From positions 434,001-498,000 of the forward strand of contig CAVTBB010000005.1 in NCBI GenBank assembly GCA_963732855.1: 64,000 bases of DNA. The letters are read 5' to 3'. Shown here one piece after another: positions 1-9,060 of this stretch (positions are counted from its first letter, which is position 1; every line of letters begins with the position of its first letter). The position numbers and the translations under genes were made by a program. Source of the stretch: DASXVU01 sp963732855 (GTDB lineage: Archaea; Thermoplasmatota; Thermoplasmata; Methanomassiliicoccales; UBA472). A model generated the notes under the pieces. That model searched no databases. It saw only the letters and a list, made by a program, of their open reading frames with translations, and was not told the DNA's origin.

Positions 1-417
1 CGGGACCGGGTTGGCCTTTATCAGACGGCATGCCTTGATTACTATGGGGGTGAACAGGAGAACGACGGTGTCGTTCAGTATCAACGCGGAGAGCAATGCT
101 GTGACGAACATCACCATCACCAGGAACTGGAACTGGTTCTTTGATGCCCTTATCATCCTCACCGAGACCCATGTGAAGAAACCGCAAAGTTCCAGGGATA
201 CGACGATGATCATCATGCCGAGCAACAGGCCAAGTATGTCCAGTTGGATCGCGGCAAATGCCTGATCTGCGGCCACGACCCCGGAAAGCACCATCAGCGC
301 TGCTCCGAAAAGAGCAACCGCTGGCCTATCCAAATTCAACTTGCCGAAGCGCCTCACTGAGATCAGGACGTAGGTCAAGAGGAATATGACCAGCGCCAAG
401 ATCATGATGGTCTGCAT
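1..417 (-). CDS. Ion-transporter superfamily permease (ArsB/NhaD-like), 3' part cut by window edge
   Basis: An open minus-strand frame runs from ATG at 417 off the left edge, giving 139 residues. The visible part has hydrophobic segments near residues 2-18, 34-50, 56-82 and 95-112. It contains a conserved-looking stretch around LNDTVVLLFTP, typical of ArsB/NhaD/SLC13-type ion permeases, which move anions or exchange Na+/H+ across the membrane. The substrate cannot be read from this fragment. It lies 42 bases downstream of the Lrp-type regulator on the same strand, so the regulator may be cotranscribed with it or control it. No Shine-Dalgarno motif is obvious. The family call is fairly sure; arsenite versus sodium/proton function is open. 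Confidence 0.72.
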   Translation of the reverse strand, partial: MQTIMILALVIFLLTYVLISVRRFGKLNLDRPAVALFGAALMVLSGVVAADQAFAAIQLDILGLLLGMMIIVVSLELCGFFTWVSVRMIRASKNQFQFLVMVMFVTALLSALILNDTVVLLFTPIVIKACRLIKANPVP

Positions 418-459
418 TTCAGGAGGTCATGGGGTGTCTTTCTCAAATAAAAGATTGCC

Positions 460-900
460 CTAGAGACCAGGATAGGAGACCAAGTGGTCCATGACGTAGC
501 AGATATCCATCTTCTCGAAACCAAGGGGCTGGATCTTCTTGTCCAGCAGGGTGAGAAGCTCCTTGTCATCAGTCGCCTTTATCCGGAACATGATCCGCCG
601 GTCACCGGTCACGTGAAGTATCTCCGAGACGTTTTGCAGTTCCAATAGCCCAGTGAGCGCCATGGACTCTTTCTTCGGGTCGATCTCTGCAGAGACATAT
701 GCATCTGCGCATATGCCGACCCTCCTCTCGTCCACAATAGCTGTGTATCCAAGGATCGTACGGTCCTCCTCCATCCCCTTGATCCGGTCACGAATCGTCG
801 AAGGGGAACGCTGGAGCATGCGGCCGATCTCCTCGTTGGTCAGCTTTCCGTTCTTCTGCAAAAGCTGTAGGATGAGTCGGTCCAACTCGTCCTGCTTCAT
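460..900 (-). CDS. Lrp/AsnC family transcriptional regulator
   Basis: The 146-residue protein has the usual Lrp/AsnC length. A helix-turn-helix lies at about residues 5-50 (LTNEEIGRMLQRSPSTIRDRI) and an alpha-beta RAM effector/oligomerisation domain at about 65-140. Family members bind DNA as dimers or octamers and sense amino acids or related small molecules; the ligand is not visible here. A TATA-like element at about 923-935 sits 25-35 bases before the ATG, so the gene probably has its own promoter and a leaderless mRNA. The permease at 1-417 follows on the same strand. Confidence 0.9.
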   Translation of the reverse strand: MKQDELDRLILQLLQKNGKLTNEEIGRMLQRSPSTIRDRIKGMEEDRTILGYTAIVDERRVGICADAYVSAEIDPKKESMALTGLLELQNVSEILHVTGDRRIMFRIKATDDKELLTLLDKKIQPLGFEKMDICYVMDHLVSYPGL

Positions 901-981
901 CGGCAGTTGATTGTGGTCCCGGTTTAGAAATACTTTTCCGTCACAGACCTGAGCTGGCTTTCCTTTAGGGAACCGATGGAA

Positions 982-1590
982 TCATTGGGTATCGCATTTT
1001 TCAAGGCGTCCAGTTATTCTCTTCTTCCGATAGTAAGATGCAGCGAAGGAGATGATGATGACCGCGATGACCATGGTGAGCACCACGATGGTCGCCGTTT
1101 CCCGGTCCCAGTATTCGATGAACAATCCACTGGCCAGAAGTATGAGTCCATACTTTACGAAACCTCCGATGAGAACGTATTTCAGAGATTTTCTGAGGCT
1201 CCAGTTGCATATCGAGGCGAAGGCGCCGAGGAACGGAACGACAGGGGCCACTCGATTGACAAGGATCAATCTCTCATCGTGACAGATAAGGAAGCCCCGA
1301 AATTTGTCCACCCCCCGGTGGATCAGTTTTGGGACCTTGACCTTTCTTACCACATAGTACAGAGTGAAGAAACCCAAAACCTCTGAGATCGCTATCGTGG
1401 CTAGAATCAGCGAACCGAACCATAGCGTCGCGATCTCGGTCTGGCTGGCAAAGATGCCGACCGTGAATAGTTCCGGCACAGTTGGAAAGAGGATGGCATC
1501 GATGTAGAACAGCAGGAAGATGCAGATCAGCCCGCCCACGACTCGTGTCGGATCGAATATTCCGGTAATGATCGAAGTGATGTCTGCCAT
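982..1590 (-). CDS. Polytopic membrane protein, possibly VTT/DedA-like
   Basis: The 202-residue protein has hydrophobic segments at about residues 15-35, 55-80, 125-150 and 160-185 and a basic C-terminal tail. The central stretch with a basic loop (VNRVAPVVPFLGAF) recalls the VTT/DedA (SNARE-associated) family of lipid-related membrane proteins, which have re-entrant loops with Arg and Pro residues. This is a weak resemblance, and a generic integral membrane protein is equally acceptable. The gene ends 81 bases upstream of the Lrp-type gene on the same strand. Confidence 0.6.
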   Translation of the reverse strand: MADITSIITGIFDPTRVVGGLICIFLLFYIDAILFPTVPELFTVGIFASQTEIATLWFGSLILATIAISEVLGFFTLYYVVRKVKVPKLIHRGVDKFRGFLICHDERLILVNRVAPVVPFLGAFASICNWSLRKSLKYVLIGGFVKYGLILLASGLFIEYWDRETATIVVLTMVIAVIIISFAASYYRKKRITGRLEKCDTQ

Positions 1591-1677
1591 CCTTGAGACA
1601 TAAGGTGCCTTTCGTACATGATATTAGCTACAAGACCGTATTGTCATTCGCCTTTGATTTCCCCTTTCTCGTTCGCT

Positions 1678-2355
1678 TCATGGGTCGCTCTTCTCGATTT
1701 TTGAGCGATATCGATCCCGTCTCATTAGGGCCTCGGTCAGTATCTTCAGGTGGTCGGCTGCCAACTCCGGTAGCCGATCCAGCGGGAATAGCCCCGCATC
1801 GGCCGCATCGTCCCCTCCGCGCAGGGTTCCACCTATCGGTTGAAGGTTGAACGCTATCGTGATGAAGTGTCCTCGAGGGTCCCGGTCCGCTGTGGAATAG
1901 ACCCCCACCAGGTCCAGGACCCGTGTCCTCAGGCCGGTCTCTTCCTCGAACTCCCTGACCACGCATTCTTCCAGCGTCTCGCCATACTCCACGATGCCGC
2001 CGGGAAGCGCGTGCATGCCCTTGAACGGTTCCTTGCCTCTCTTGATCAATACGATCTGGTCCTCGATCACTACGATGCCGTCCGCGGTCACCCATGGCTT
2101 CTTCCATAGGTTCTGGACCTGGGATCTTGCGAGGCGCGATTTGGTCTCAAATTCCGACAACAGCCCTCTGCCGGCCTCGGTCAAAATTGCCTTTCCGTCT
2201 GCACCGATAGAAACGGCAGGCGCTCCCATGGCATTCTCGATCGCCACGAGCCATTTCTTGACTTCATCCTTCGAGAGACCGAGTTCCCCTGTAACGTCGT
2301 CAAGCGAACCGATATCGGCGACCCTCTCCAATAACTTGGCGCGCGGCTCGTCCAT
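1678..2355 (-). CDS. Nudix hydrolase with N-terminal winged-helix domain
   Basis: The C-terminal half carries a complete Nudix box: Gly, five residues, Glu, seven residues, then REFEEETGL, so the metal-binding glutamates are intact. Nudix enzymes cleave nucleoside diphosphates linked to other groups; the N-terminal part of about 75 residues looks like a winged helix, as in DNA-binding Nudix regulators. The substrate is unknown. An ATG at 2409 would add 18 residues. I prefer the ATG at 2355 because a GGTGAGG ribosome-binding site stands just before it. The gene is divergent from the NOG1 gene across a short intergenic region. Confidence 0.82.
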   Translation of the reverse strand: MDEPRAKLLERVADIGSLDDVTGELGLSKDEVKKWLVAIENAMGAPAVSIGADGKAILTEAGRGLLSEFETKSRLARSQVQNLWKKPWVTADGIVVIEDQIVLIKRGKEPFKGMHALPGGIVEYGETLEECVVREFEEETGLRTRVLDLVGVYSTADRDPRGHFITIAFNLQPIGGTLRGGDDAADAGLFPLDRLPELAADHLKILTEALMRRDRYRSKIEKSDP

Positions 2356-2441
2356 GATCGCCTCACCTTCTTTTCTGAGCTTGATCTCACAATCGGTTTC
2401 ATACGTCATATGGATGCGGTCCCTGACTGTAATGAGAGATA

Positions 2442-2451
2442 GATTAATACC
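2442..2451 (+). promoter_or_regulatory. TATA-like element for the NOG1 gene
   Basis: The sequence gattaatacc lies 22-31 bases upstream of GTG 2473, the spacing expected for an archaeal TATA box and a leaderless transcript. The same short region must also drive the divergent Nudix gene. Confidence 0.5.
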
Positions 2452-2472
2452 ACCCTTCGCTTTAGCAACCTT

Positions 2473-3471
2473 GTGCTGAACCTACGTAAGAGGATACCCA
2501 CCATAATGGACGCCGATGAGATCCTTGACAAGGCGTTCCGCAGGGCGGTCAAGATCGACGCGGAAGGCGATTCCAAATTCGACATGATCCACCGTAAGTC
2601 CGCGGCCCGCATCATGGCCACCGCCGACATCATTTCCACCACTTTGATAAAGTACAACCGGGCGTTCCCTTCGCTGAACGACCGGAACGAGTTCGTTGCC
2701 GAATTGATCAACGTTCTGATCGGGGTCGACGATCTTAAAAAGGCGTTGTCCAAACTGGAATGGGCGGCCCAGAAGGTCAGTGAACTGCAGAGGGAGTACA
2801 CAGGGAAGGTTCACCGGGCAACCGACCTAAACTCGATGGACAATGAGCGCAAGCAGTACTACGGCCGTATCTCGTCGATATTGAAGAGGATCGACAAGGA
2901 CCTCAAGTTCCTACAGATGGCCAGGGAAGAGCTCAGGAAAGTGCCTGACTTCGATAGTTCCATGCCCGCTGTGGTCATCGCCGGTTTCCCCAACGTCGGT
3001 AAGAGCCAGCTGGTTGATAAGATTAGTACAGCGAGACCGCAGATCGCAGCCTACCCCTTCACCACCCAAGGCATCGGCGTGGGTCACTTCGAGAAGGGAT
3101 GGAGAAAGTTCCAGATCATCGACACGCCGGGTTTGCTCGACCGCCCCTTGGAGGACCGCAACGAGATCGAGCTCCAGGCGGTCCTGGCGCTCAAGCACCT
3201 GGCCGACGTGATCGTATTCGTCCTAGACCCCTCTGAAACGTCTGGTTATACTTACGAAAAGCAGATCAATCTGCTTGAATCGATCAAGAAATCGTTTGAA
3301 GGCATTCCAATGATTGAGGTCGAGAACAAGGTCGATCTCATCCGTACCGATAGTGATCGGATCAAGATCTCTGCCATGGCCGGGGAGAACCTCGACGAGC
3401 TAAAAGATGAGATCGTCCGGGTCTTGAAATCGACAGAAGCGGCGGCACTTCCAATGGAGCCGTTGGAGTGA
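2473..3471 (+). CDS. NOG1-family GTPase
   Basis: This Obg/NOG1-type GTPase is 332 residues long. NOG1 proteins act in large ribosomal subunit assembly. A helical N-terminal domain (about 1-155) is followed by a G domain: P-loop GFPNVGKS at about 167-174, switch segment AYPFTTQGI, DTPG at about 215, and a diverged NKxD (ENKVD). The N-terminus RIPTIMDADEILDKAFRRA matches the conserved NOG1 start, which supports the GTG at 2473 rather than the ATG at 2506. It ends 28 bases before the DP2 gene on the same strand, so the two may be cotranscribed. Confidence 0.92.
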   Translation: MLNLRKRIPTIMDADEILDKAFRRAVKIDAEGDSKFDMIHRKSAARIMATADIISTTLIKYNRAFPSLNDRNEFVAELINVLIGVDDLKKALSKLEWAAQKVSELQREYTGKVHRATDLNSMDNERKQYYGRISSILKRIDKDLKFLQMAREELRKVPDFDSSMPAVVIAGFPNVGKSQLVDKISTARPQIAAYPFTTQGIGVGHFEKGWRKFQIIDTPGLLDRPLEDRNEIELQAVLALKHLADVIVFVLDPSETSGYTYEKQINLLESIKKSFEGIPMIEVENKVDLIRTDSDRIKISAMAGENLDELKDEIVRVLKSTEAAALPMEPLE

Positions 3472-3499
3472 AAGGCACTCCTGCTTCGGGGGACGCGAG

Positions 3500-6400
3500 A
3501 TGAAGGAACTCGCCTGCAGCGACAATATGAAGCGGTACTTCCAAGAGCTGTACCGTGAGAACGATCGATGCTATGACATAGCGAAGCTGGCGCGCGAGCA
3601 GGGCTACGATCCGGAAACGTACGTCGAGATCCCTCAGGCAGAGGACCTGGCAGCCAGAGTGGAACAGCAACTTGCCGACTGGCATGTCGAGGGCGTGGCC
3701 GACCGCATACGCGCTCTCAGCCTCACGCACGACAGCCGTGAGGAGGTCTCTCTCCTAGTGGCCAAAGAAGTGGCAAAGTTTCCGGCGAAGACCCGGGAAG
3801 AGGCACTGGACCGGGCCGTTAGGGTCGGCCTTTCTGTTCTCACCGAAGGGATACTGGTGGCGCCGATCGTGGGGATAGGTGCGGTCAAGATCGGCCGCAA
3901 TGGCGACGGCACCGAATACGTCTCTGTTTTCTTCAACGGCCCGATCAGGGCAGCCGGCGGTACCGGCCAGGCGATGAGCGTTTTGATCGCCGATGTGGTT
4001 CGCCGGGAATTTGGGATTGGCAAATATGTCCCAACGTTCGAGGAGGTGGAGCGGCTGAAGGAGGAGATACCGCTTTACAAGATGAAGCAGCATCTGCAGT
4101 ACCTGCCCTCGAATGAGGAGATCGAGCTTATCTACAAGAACTGCCCGGTTTGCGTCGACGGCGAAAAGACCGAGGACGCTGAGATATCCGGATTTCGCAA
4201 CCTTCCCCGTATCGGCACGAACGCGGTCCGGGGCGGAGTCGCGCTGGTCATATCTGAGGGATTGTGCCTCAAGGCACCCAAGCTGGAGAAGCACGTTAAG
4301 AACCTCAAGATGGACGGCTGGGACTTTATCATCGAGTACAACAAGAAAAAGAAGGGCTCAGGGGAGAAAGGCGAGGTCCAAATAAAGCCGGACTTCAAGT
4401 ACCTCAAGGACATGCTGGCCGGCCGCCCAGTGCTGAGCCACCCATCAAGGCCGGGGGGGCTGAGGCTACGATATGGCAGGGGCAGGACCACCGGGTTGGC
4501 GGCGCTGGCCGTGAGCCCGGCCACCATGAGGGCGGTCGATGACTTCTTGGCTATCGGGACCCAGATCAAGATAGAACGGCCGGGTAAGGCCGGAGCCGTC
4601 ACCCCGTGCGACTCGATAGAGGGGCCGATATTGCTGCTCAAGAACGGAGACCTGATCCAGGCCAACACCATGGCCGAAGCGGACGCGGTCAAGTCGGAGA
4701 TCGTGGAAATAGTCGACCTGGGTGAGGTGTTGCTCCCATTTGGAGAGTTCGTCGAGAACAACCATGTCCTGGTGCAGGGCGATTATGCGATCGAGTGGTA
4801 CAAGCAGGAGCTTCTGGCCGCGAGCGACTGGCAGCTGCCTGACGATTGGCTTAACCCGGCCAGCTTCGAAAGGGCGCGGGAGATATCGAGGAAGTACCAG
4901 GTCCCGCTCCATCCCAATTTCAATCTCTTCTGGTATGACTTCAAGCTCCCGGAACTGGCAACACTTCGGGATCACCTGTTGGCGGAAGGCTTGTGGATCA
5001 ACAGCTCCTTGGCGGTCAGGATCGAGCCGGAAACGAAACGCACCATAGAGAACCTGGGCGCCCTGCACACGGTCTACGGTGATGATCTCATCCTGACCAA
5101 GTATGCCGAGCCGCTCCTCGCCGGACTGGGGTTGGGGATCGAAGGGGGCAAGGTGGTGGCAAAATCCGAGCTAGAGGGTGACACCACAATGAACGCGGTC
5201 TCCAAGGCGATGGGCGTGACGGTCAGGCCAAGGGCGGTCACCCGCATCGGGACGAGAATGGCGCGTCCGGAGAAGGCCAAGGAAAGGCTGCTGAGCCCGC
5301 CACCTCACGCACTGTTCCCGGTGGGCAACGCCGGAGGTGCGCAGCGTTTCATCGATGCGGTGGCTCGTTCCGCCCAGTCGGAGAAAAGGGACGAGAACGG
5401 GAGGACGTTCTCCAGGAAGAAAGCTGGAGCGGTCAACACATCAGTCGGGCTGCGTGTCTGCCCAGAGTGCGGGGCGAACACGATCCTGTGCCTTTGCGAT
5501 TGCGGTGCCCATACGGTGCCAAGGGACAAACCCCAGGTCACCTCGATCGCGGTCGATGAGCTTCTGGAGAAGGCCGCCGAACGGATCAATGAGCCGATGC
5601 CAGAGAAGCTTAAGGGGGTCATCGGGCTCATATCCAAGAACCGCACCCCGGAACCGCTGGAGAAGGGCATATTGCGGTGGAAGCACGGCATCCACGTCAA
5701 CAAGGATGGCACCATCCGTTACGATATGACCGATGTGCCGCTGACCCACTTCCGCCCCCGGGAGATCGGGCTCACAGTGGAGAGAGCGATCCAGCTCGGC
5801 TACGACCGGGACGTCGGCGACCGCCCTCTGACGGACGGGGAACAGGTATGCGAGCTCAAAGTCCAGGACATTGTGCCGGCAGAGGTCTGCGGCGACTATC
5901 TGGTCAAGGTCGCGGCATTCGTGGACGATGAGTTGGATAAGTTGTATGGCCAGCCCCGGTATTACAACGCCCTGACCCGGGATGATCTGATGGGGGCACT
6001 AGCTATCGGGCTGGCACCCCATACCTCGGGAGGCATCCTGTGCCGCATCATTGGGTTCACCGGAGCCCACGTATGTTATGGGCACCCCTTCTTCCATGCC
6101 GCCAAGAGGCGAAACGCGGACGGCGACGAGGACAGCGTGTCGTTGCTGCTGGACGGCCTGCTCAACTTCTCACGGGGATACCTTCCAGATTCCCGAGGCG
6201 GCCTGATGGACGCGCCGCTAGTACTGGCGACGAGGCTCGACCCTAACGAGATCGATAAGGAGGCACACAATGTGGACGTGCTCTGGGAGTATCCCCTGGT
6301 CTTCTACGAGGCTTCCATGGCCATGAAACACCCGAAGGAGGTCCAGGACAGCATGGACCTGGTGGGCGGACGCATCAAGTCGCTATTGCAGTATGAAGGG

Positions 6401-7039
6401 TTCGGATATACGCATGACACCAACGATATCGCCGAAGGACCCCACTTCAGCGCCTACAAGACGCTTGGTTCCATGATGAACAAGCTCCAGGCCCAATTCG
6501 TGCTGGCCAAGGAGATCAGGGCCATAGACAAGATGGATGTTGCTCACCGCATCGTCACCAAGCACTTCATGCCCGACCTGATCGGCAACCTGGGTGCGTT
6601 CTCCGGGCAGAAGGTCCGGTGTACCAAGTGCGGCAAGATCTACCGTCGCGTGCCATTGACCGGGCATTGCTATTGCGGTAACAACCTGACCATGACGGTC
6701 GCCGAGGGCAGCGTCAAAAAGTACCTTAAGATCACGAAGCTGATCGGAAGGGAATATGGTCTGCCGACCTATACCAGGCAGCGCATCGGCCTGATGGAGG
6801 CCTCGATCCAGTCGATGTTCGGCGGAAAGATCGATGACGAGGATATTTCCATCGACGATTTCATCCTGGAGAAAGAGAACGCCAAGCTTAAGGGCAAGAA
6901 AAAATCGAACATGGTCTGTTCACTAGACATTTATGATGGGGCAGGCTGCGAGGAAGAGCCTGCGGCCGAAGAGAGCATCGACGATTTCAGTGCCGAGGAA
7001 TCGGAAGAACCGGAAGAAAGCCCAAGGCTGGACGATTAG
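3500..7039 (+). CDS. polC: DNA polymerase D large (catalytic) subunit DP2
   Basis: This is the 1179-residue large subunit of the archaeal replicative polymerase PolD, which synthesises DNA with the small exonuclease subunit DP1. The N-terminus and the motif IRAAGGTGQAMSVLIADVVRR are typical of DP2. The catalytic NADGDED motif lies at about residues 872-878. Cysteine pairs CPECG/CLCDCG (about 653-668) and CTKCGK/CYCGN (about 1039-1058) form zinc modules. The acidic C-terminal tail may contact the sliding clamp. The active-site region where many archaeal DP2 genes carry inteins is uninterrupted here. DP1 is not in the window. Confidence 0.97.
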   Translation: MKELACSDNMKRYFQELYRENDRCYDIAKLAREQGYDPETYVEIPQAEDLAARVEQQLADWHVEGVADRIRALSLTHDSREEVSLLVAKEVAKFPAKTREEALDRAVRVGLSVLTEGILVAPIVGIGAVKIGRNGDGTEYVSVFFNGPIRAAGGTGQAMSVLIADVVRREFGIGKYVPTFEEVERLKEEIPLYKMKQHLQYLPSNEEIELIYKNCPVCVDGEKTEDAEISGFRNLPRIGTNAVRGGVALVISEGLCLKAPKLEKHVKNLKMDGWDFIIEYNKKKKGSGEKGEVQIKPDFKYLKDMLAGRPVLSHPSRPGGLRLRYGRGRTTGLAALAVSPATMRAVDDFLAIGTQIKIERPGKAGAVTPCDSIEGPILLLKNGDLIQANTMAEADAVKSEIVEIVDLGEVLLPFGEFVENNHVLVQGDYAIEWYKQELLAASDWQLPDDWLNPASFERAREISRKYQVPLHPNFNLFWYDFKLPELATLRDHLLAEGLWINSSLAVRIEPETKRTIENLGALHTVYGDDLILTKYAEPLLAGLGLGIEGGKVVAKSELEGDTTMNAVSKAMGVTVRPRAVTRIGTRMARPEKAKERLLSPPPHALFPVGNAGGAQRFIDAVARSAQSEKRDENGRTFSRKKAGAVNTSVGLRVCPECGANTILCLCDCGAHTVPRDKPQVTSIAVDELLEKAAERINEPMPEKLKGVIGLISKNRTPEPLEKGILRWKHGIHVNKDGTIRYDMTDVPLTHFRPREIGLTVERAIQLGYDRDVGDRPLTDGEQVCELKVQDIVPAEVCGDYLVKVAAFVDDELDKLYGQPRYYNALTRDDLMGALAIGLAPHTSGGILCRIIGFTGAHVCYGHPFFHAAKRRNADGDEDSVSLLLDGLLNFSRGYLPDSRGGLMDAPLVLATRLDPNEIDKEAHNVDVLWEYPLVFYEASMAMKHPKEVQDSMDLVGGRIKSLLQYEGFGYTHDTNDIAEGPHFSAYKTLGSMMNKLQAQFVLAKEIRAIDKMDVAHRIVTKHFMPDLIGNLGAFSGQKVRCTKCGKIYRRVPLTGHCYCGNNLTMTVAEGSVKKYLKITKLIGREYGLPTYTRQRIGLMEASIQSMFGGKIDDEDISIDDFILEKENAKLKGKKKSNMVCSLDIYDGAGCEEEPAAEESIDDFSAEESEEPEESPRLDD

Positions 7040-7050
7040 TAATCAATATT

Positions 7051-7056
7051 AAAAAA
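7051..7056 (-). terminator. T-run terminator after rpoD
   Basis: Six consecutive A on the plus strand (six T on the minus strand), 25-30 bases past the rpoD stop and between convergent genes, fit an archaeal oligo-T terminator. Confidence 0.45.
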
Positions 7057-7080
7057 TGAAGAAATTGGGGTTTGAGGTGT

Positions 7081-7920
7081 TTATGCCGCTTCCAAGGTGG
7101 AAACCAGCTCTCGAAAATCCTCGAACTTCTGTTCTAGGATACTGAAAGCTTTTACCAGCGCATGCTTCGCGGTGACCGAATCGTCCGTCTCGAACTCGAA
7201 AAGGAACTTGGTCTTGTCGCCTTCGATCTTGACGGCCTTGGTCTTGCATACATCGACGCAGGCCATGCACATTGTGCAACCAGCCTCGTTCTCGATTATG
7301 ACCTTGCCTTCCTTCTTAGTGAAGACCTTCTTCGGGCAAACATCGATGCAGGTACCGCCCTGGTCGCATTTGGAGAGGTCGATCTTCACGCTTGGCAGGT
7401 ACTTGTATCCGACACCCGACGTGGCTTGCCACTTGGCATGCTTCTTCCCGGTGCCCAGCTCGGCCGAGGCGTAGACCAGTATGGCCTGTCCCGCGCCCAA
7501 CCGAACGATCGGGATGAGCTGGTCCTTGACCCGGTACGCCTCCGAACCGAGCGGCTCGAGGTCGCCAGAGTATACATCGCATGGACCCTTCTTGTTGAGG
7601 GAGTACATGATGGTGCAGCTCGGGCATCCTTCACCGGCGCAGGTGCATTTGTCCTTGGTGACGAACAGGCTCGGATCGGACGGGACCGGGACCAGCCCCA
7701 GCCGGTGCGACACGATCTCGTCGAACAGAGGGCTGACGCTCTCGAACTCATTCCCTTCCTCGTCTCTAATCGGCCCCAGGTGGAACTCGACCGTCTCGAT
7801 GGCCATCTTCGGGATCTCGGAGATGAGGACCCGGCGAAGCGCGTTAGCCTCTTCGGGAGTTGCGTCCGATAGCAGGAACTTGGCCTGGTTATCGGTCATC
7901 TCGATTATCTTTACGTCCAT
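7081..7920 (-). CDS. rpoD: DNA-directed RNA polymerase subunit D (Rpo3) with two 4Fe-4S motifs
   Basis: This is the archaeal homologue of bacterial alpha and eukaryotic Rpb3; it pairs with subunit L as the RNA polymerase assembly platform. The N-terminal dimerisation motif (EANALRRVLISEIP) is followed by the insert domain. A ferredoxin-like domain carries two complete cysteine sets, about residues 185-196 (CDQGGTCIDVCP) and 215-225 (CTMCMACVDVC), so two 4Fe-4S clusters are likely. I place the start at ATG 7920, preceded by AGAGG; a TTG at 7929 would add three residues. It is the last gene of the rps13-rps4-rps11-rpoD operon, a conserved archaeal order. Confidence 0.95.
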   Translation of the reverse strand: MDVKIIEMTDNQAKFLLSDATPEEANALRRVLISEIPKMAIETVEFHLGPIRDEEGNEFESVSPLFDEIVSHRLGLVPVPSDPSLFVTKDKCTCAGEGCPSCTIMYSLNKKGPCDVYSGDLEPLGSEAYRVKDQLIPIVRLGAGQAILVYASAELGTGKKHAKWQATSGVGYKYLPSVKIDLSKCDQGGTCIDVCPKKVFTKKEGKVIIENEAGCTMCMACVDVCKTKAVKIEGDKTKFLFEFETDDSVTAKHALVKAFSILEQKFEDFRELVSTLEAA

Positions 7921-7932
7921 ATTAGGCAACCT

Positions 7933-8316
7933 CTACACCCTTCTTCCCCTACGGCCACCCTTTTTCTTGGTTCCGTCGTGCGGGATCGGAGTGACGTCCT
8001 CGATACGGCCGATCTTCATGCCGGCGCGGGCCAGTGCCCTGATCGCGGCCTGAGCGCCCGGACCGGGCGAAGCGGACCTGTTGCCGCCGGGAGCGCGTAC
8101 TTTGACGTGAATTCCCTCGATGCCCTTCTCCTTGGCGATCTCAGCGACCCTCTCCGCCGCCCTCATGGCTGCGTACGGTGAGGATTCGTCCTTCGCCTGT
8201 TTCACGACCATGCCGCCAGTGGCCTTGGTTATGGTCTCAGCACCTGTTATGTCCGTGAGCGTTATTATTATGTTGTTGTAGCTCGCGAAGACGTTGGCTA
8301 TGCCCCATTTGCCCAT
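7933..8316 (-). CDS. rps11: 30S ribosomal protein uS11
   Basis: This 127-residue small-subunit protein binds 16S rRNA at the platform. It shows the conserved opening IANVFASYNNIIITLTD, the central GMVVKQAKDESSPYAAM and a strongly basic C-terminal tail. Its ATG immediately follows the rps4 stop (TAAATG), and rpoD follows after 12 bases, so translation is probably coupled. Confidence 0.97.
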   Translation of the reverse strand: MGKWGIANVFASYNNIIITLTDITGAETITKATGGMVVKQAKDESSPYAAMRAAERVAEIAKEKGIEGIHVKVRAPGGNRSASPGPGAQAAIRALARAGMKIGRIEDVTPIPHDGTKKKGGRRGRRV

Positions 8317-9051
8317 TTACTGTACCCCCTTGTCTGCCGGAAGGTCGAGCGGGACAGCCGGCGCGTTGACGGACGCGGCGGCGACTGCTGCTTCCCTCGG
8401 GACCTTCTTGACGAACTTCGGTTTACCGAAGCCGCCTCCACCCCTGCCTCCGAACTTGCCGCCTCTGCGGTCATCGAACTGCGGCTCCCTCTTGGGCTTC
8501 TTGGCGCGCAGTTCCAGGGCTTCCTGCTGCGAGATGCGCAACGGGTGGGTGTCGTTAGCGATCGGCGAGCGGGGGTTGATGATGATCTTATCCTCTTCCC
8601 CGCGGGTCACGATGTAACCAGGTATGGTGACCTTCCGGTCATCGATGGCAACGTGGCCGTGGATGATGAACTGACGGGCCTGACCCAGGGTGATGGCGTA
8701 TCCCTTGCGCATCACTATGGTCTGGAGGCGGCGCTCGAGCATGGACTTGGTCTGAAGACCGAGCACATCATCGAGGGTGGCGCCCTCCATCGGCAGCAGG
8801 CCAATCCTGGCGCAGCTGGCGAGCAGGTTCCTAGCCTCGATCTTTGCCTGCTCCTCGCCGGTCCTGGTCCTAGCCTGGAGGTCCCTGGACTGTTTCCTCA
8901 GGTCCCTGACCTGGGTCTTTGCCTTCCAAAGCTCCCTCTTGTTCTTCAGGCCATATTCCTTGACGACGATGGCCTCTTCCTTAATGCGCTCGCCCTGCCA
9001 CGGGTGGGAAGGCGTGTTATAGGTCCTGCGTGGAAATTTAGGGTCTCCCAT
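8317..9051 (-). CDS. rps4: 30S ribosomal protein uS4 with long C-terminal extension
   Basis: uS4 nucleates 16S rRNA folding. The conserved N-terminal part and an S4 RNA-binding domain (about residues 103-165, including LGQARQFIIHGHVAI) are clear. The protein is 244 residues, while archaeal uS4 is usually about 170-190. The excess is a basic, glycine-rich tail (about 185-220) followed by an Ala/Val/Pro-rich end. The tail is in frame with an ordinary stop and abuts rps11, so it is not an assembly fusion. The gene lies nine bases after rps13. Confidence 0.96.
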   Translation of the reverse strand: MGDPKFPRRTYNTPSHPWQGERIKEEAIVVKEYGLKNKRELWKAKTQVRDLRKQSRDLQARTRTGEEQAKIEARNLLASCARIGLLPMEGATLDDVLGLQTKSMLERRLQTIVMRKGYAITLGQARQFIIHGHVAIDDRKVTIPGYIVTRGEEDKIIINPRSPIANDTHPLRISQQEALELRAKKPKREPQFDDRRGGKFGGRGGGGFGKPKFVKKVPREAAVAAASVNAPAVPLDLPADKGVQ

Positions 9052-9060
9052 GGTAACACC

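Noticed and set aside
6100..6140. Intein in the DP2 active-site region
   Set aside because: The NADGDED region is continuous and the protein has normal intein-free length.
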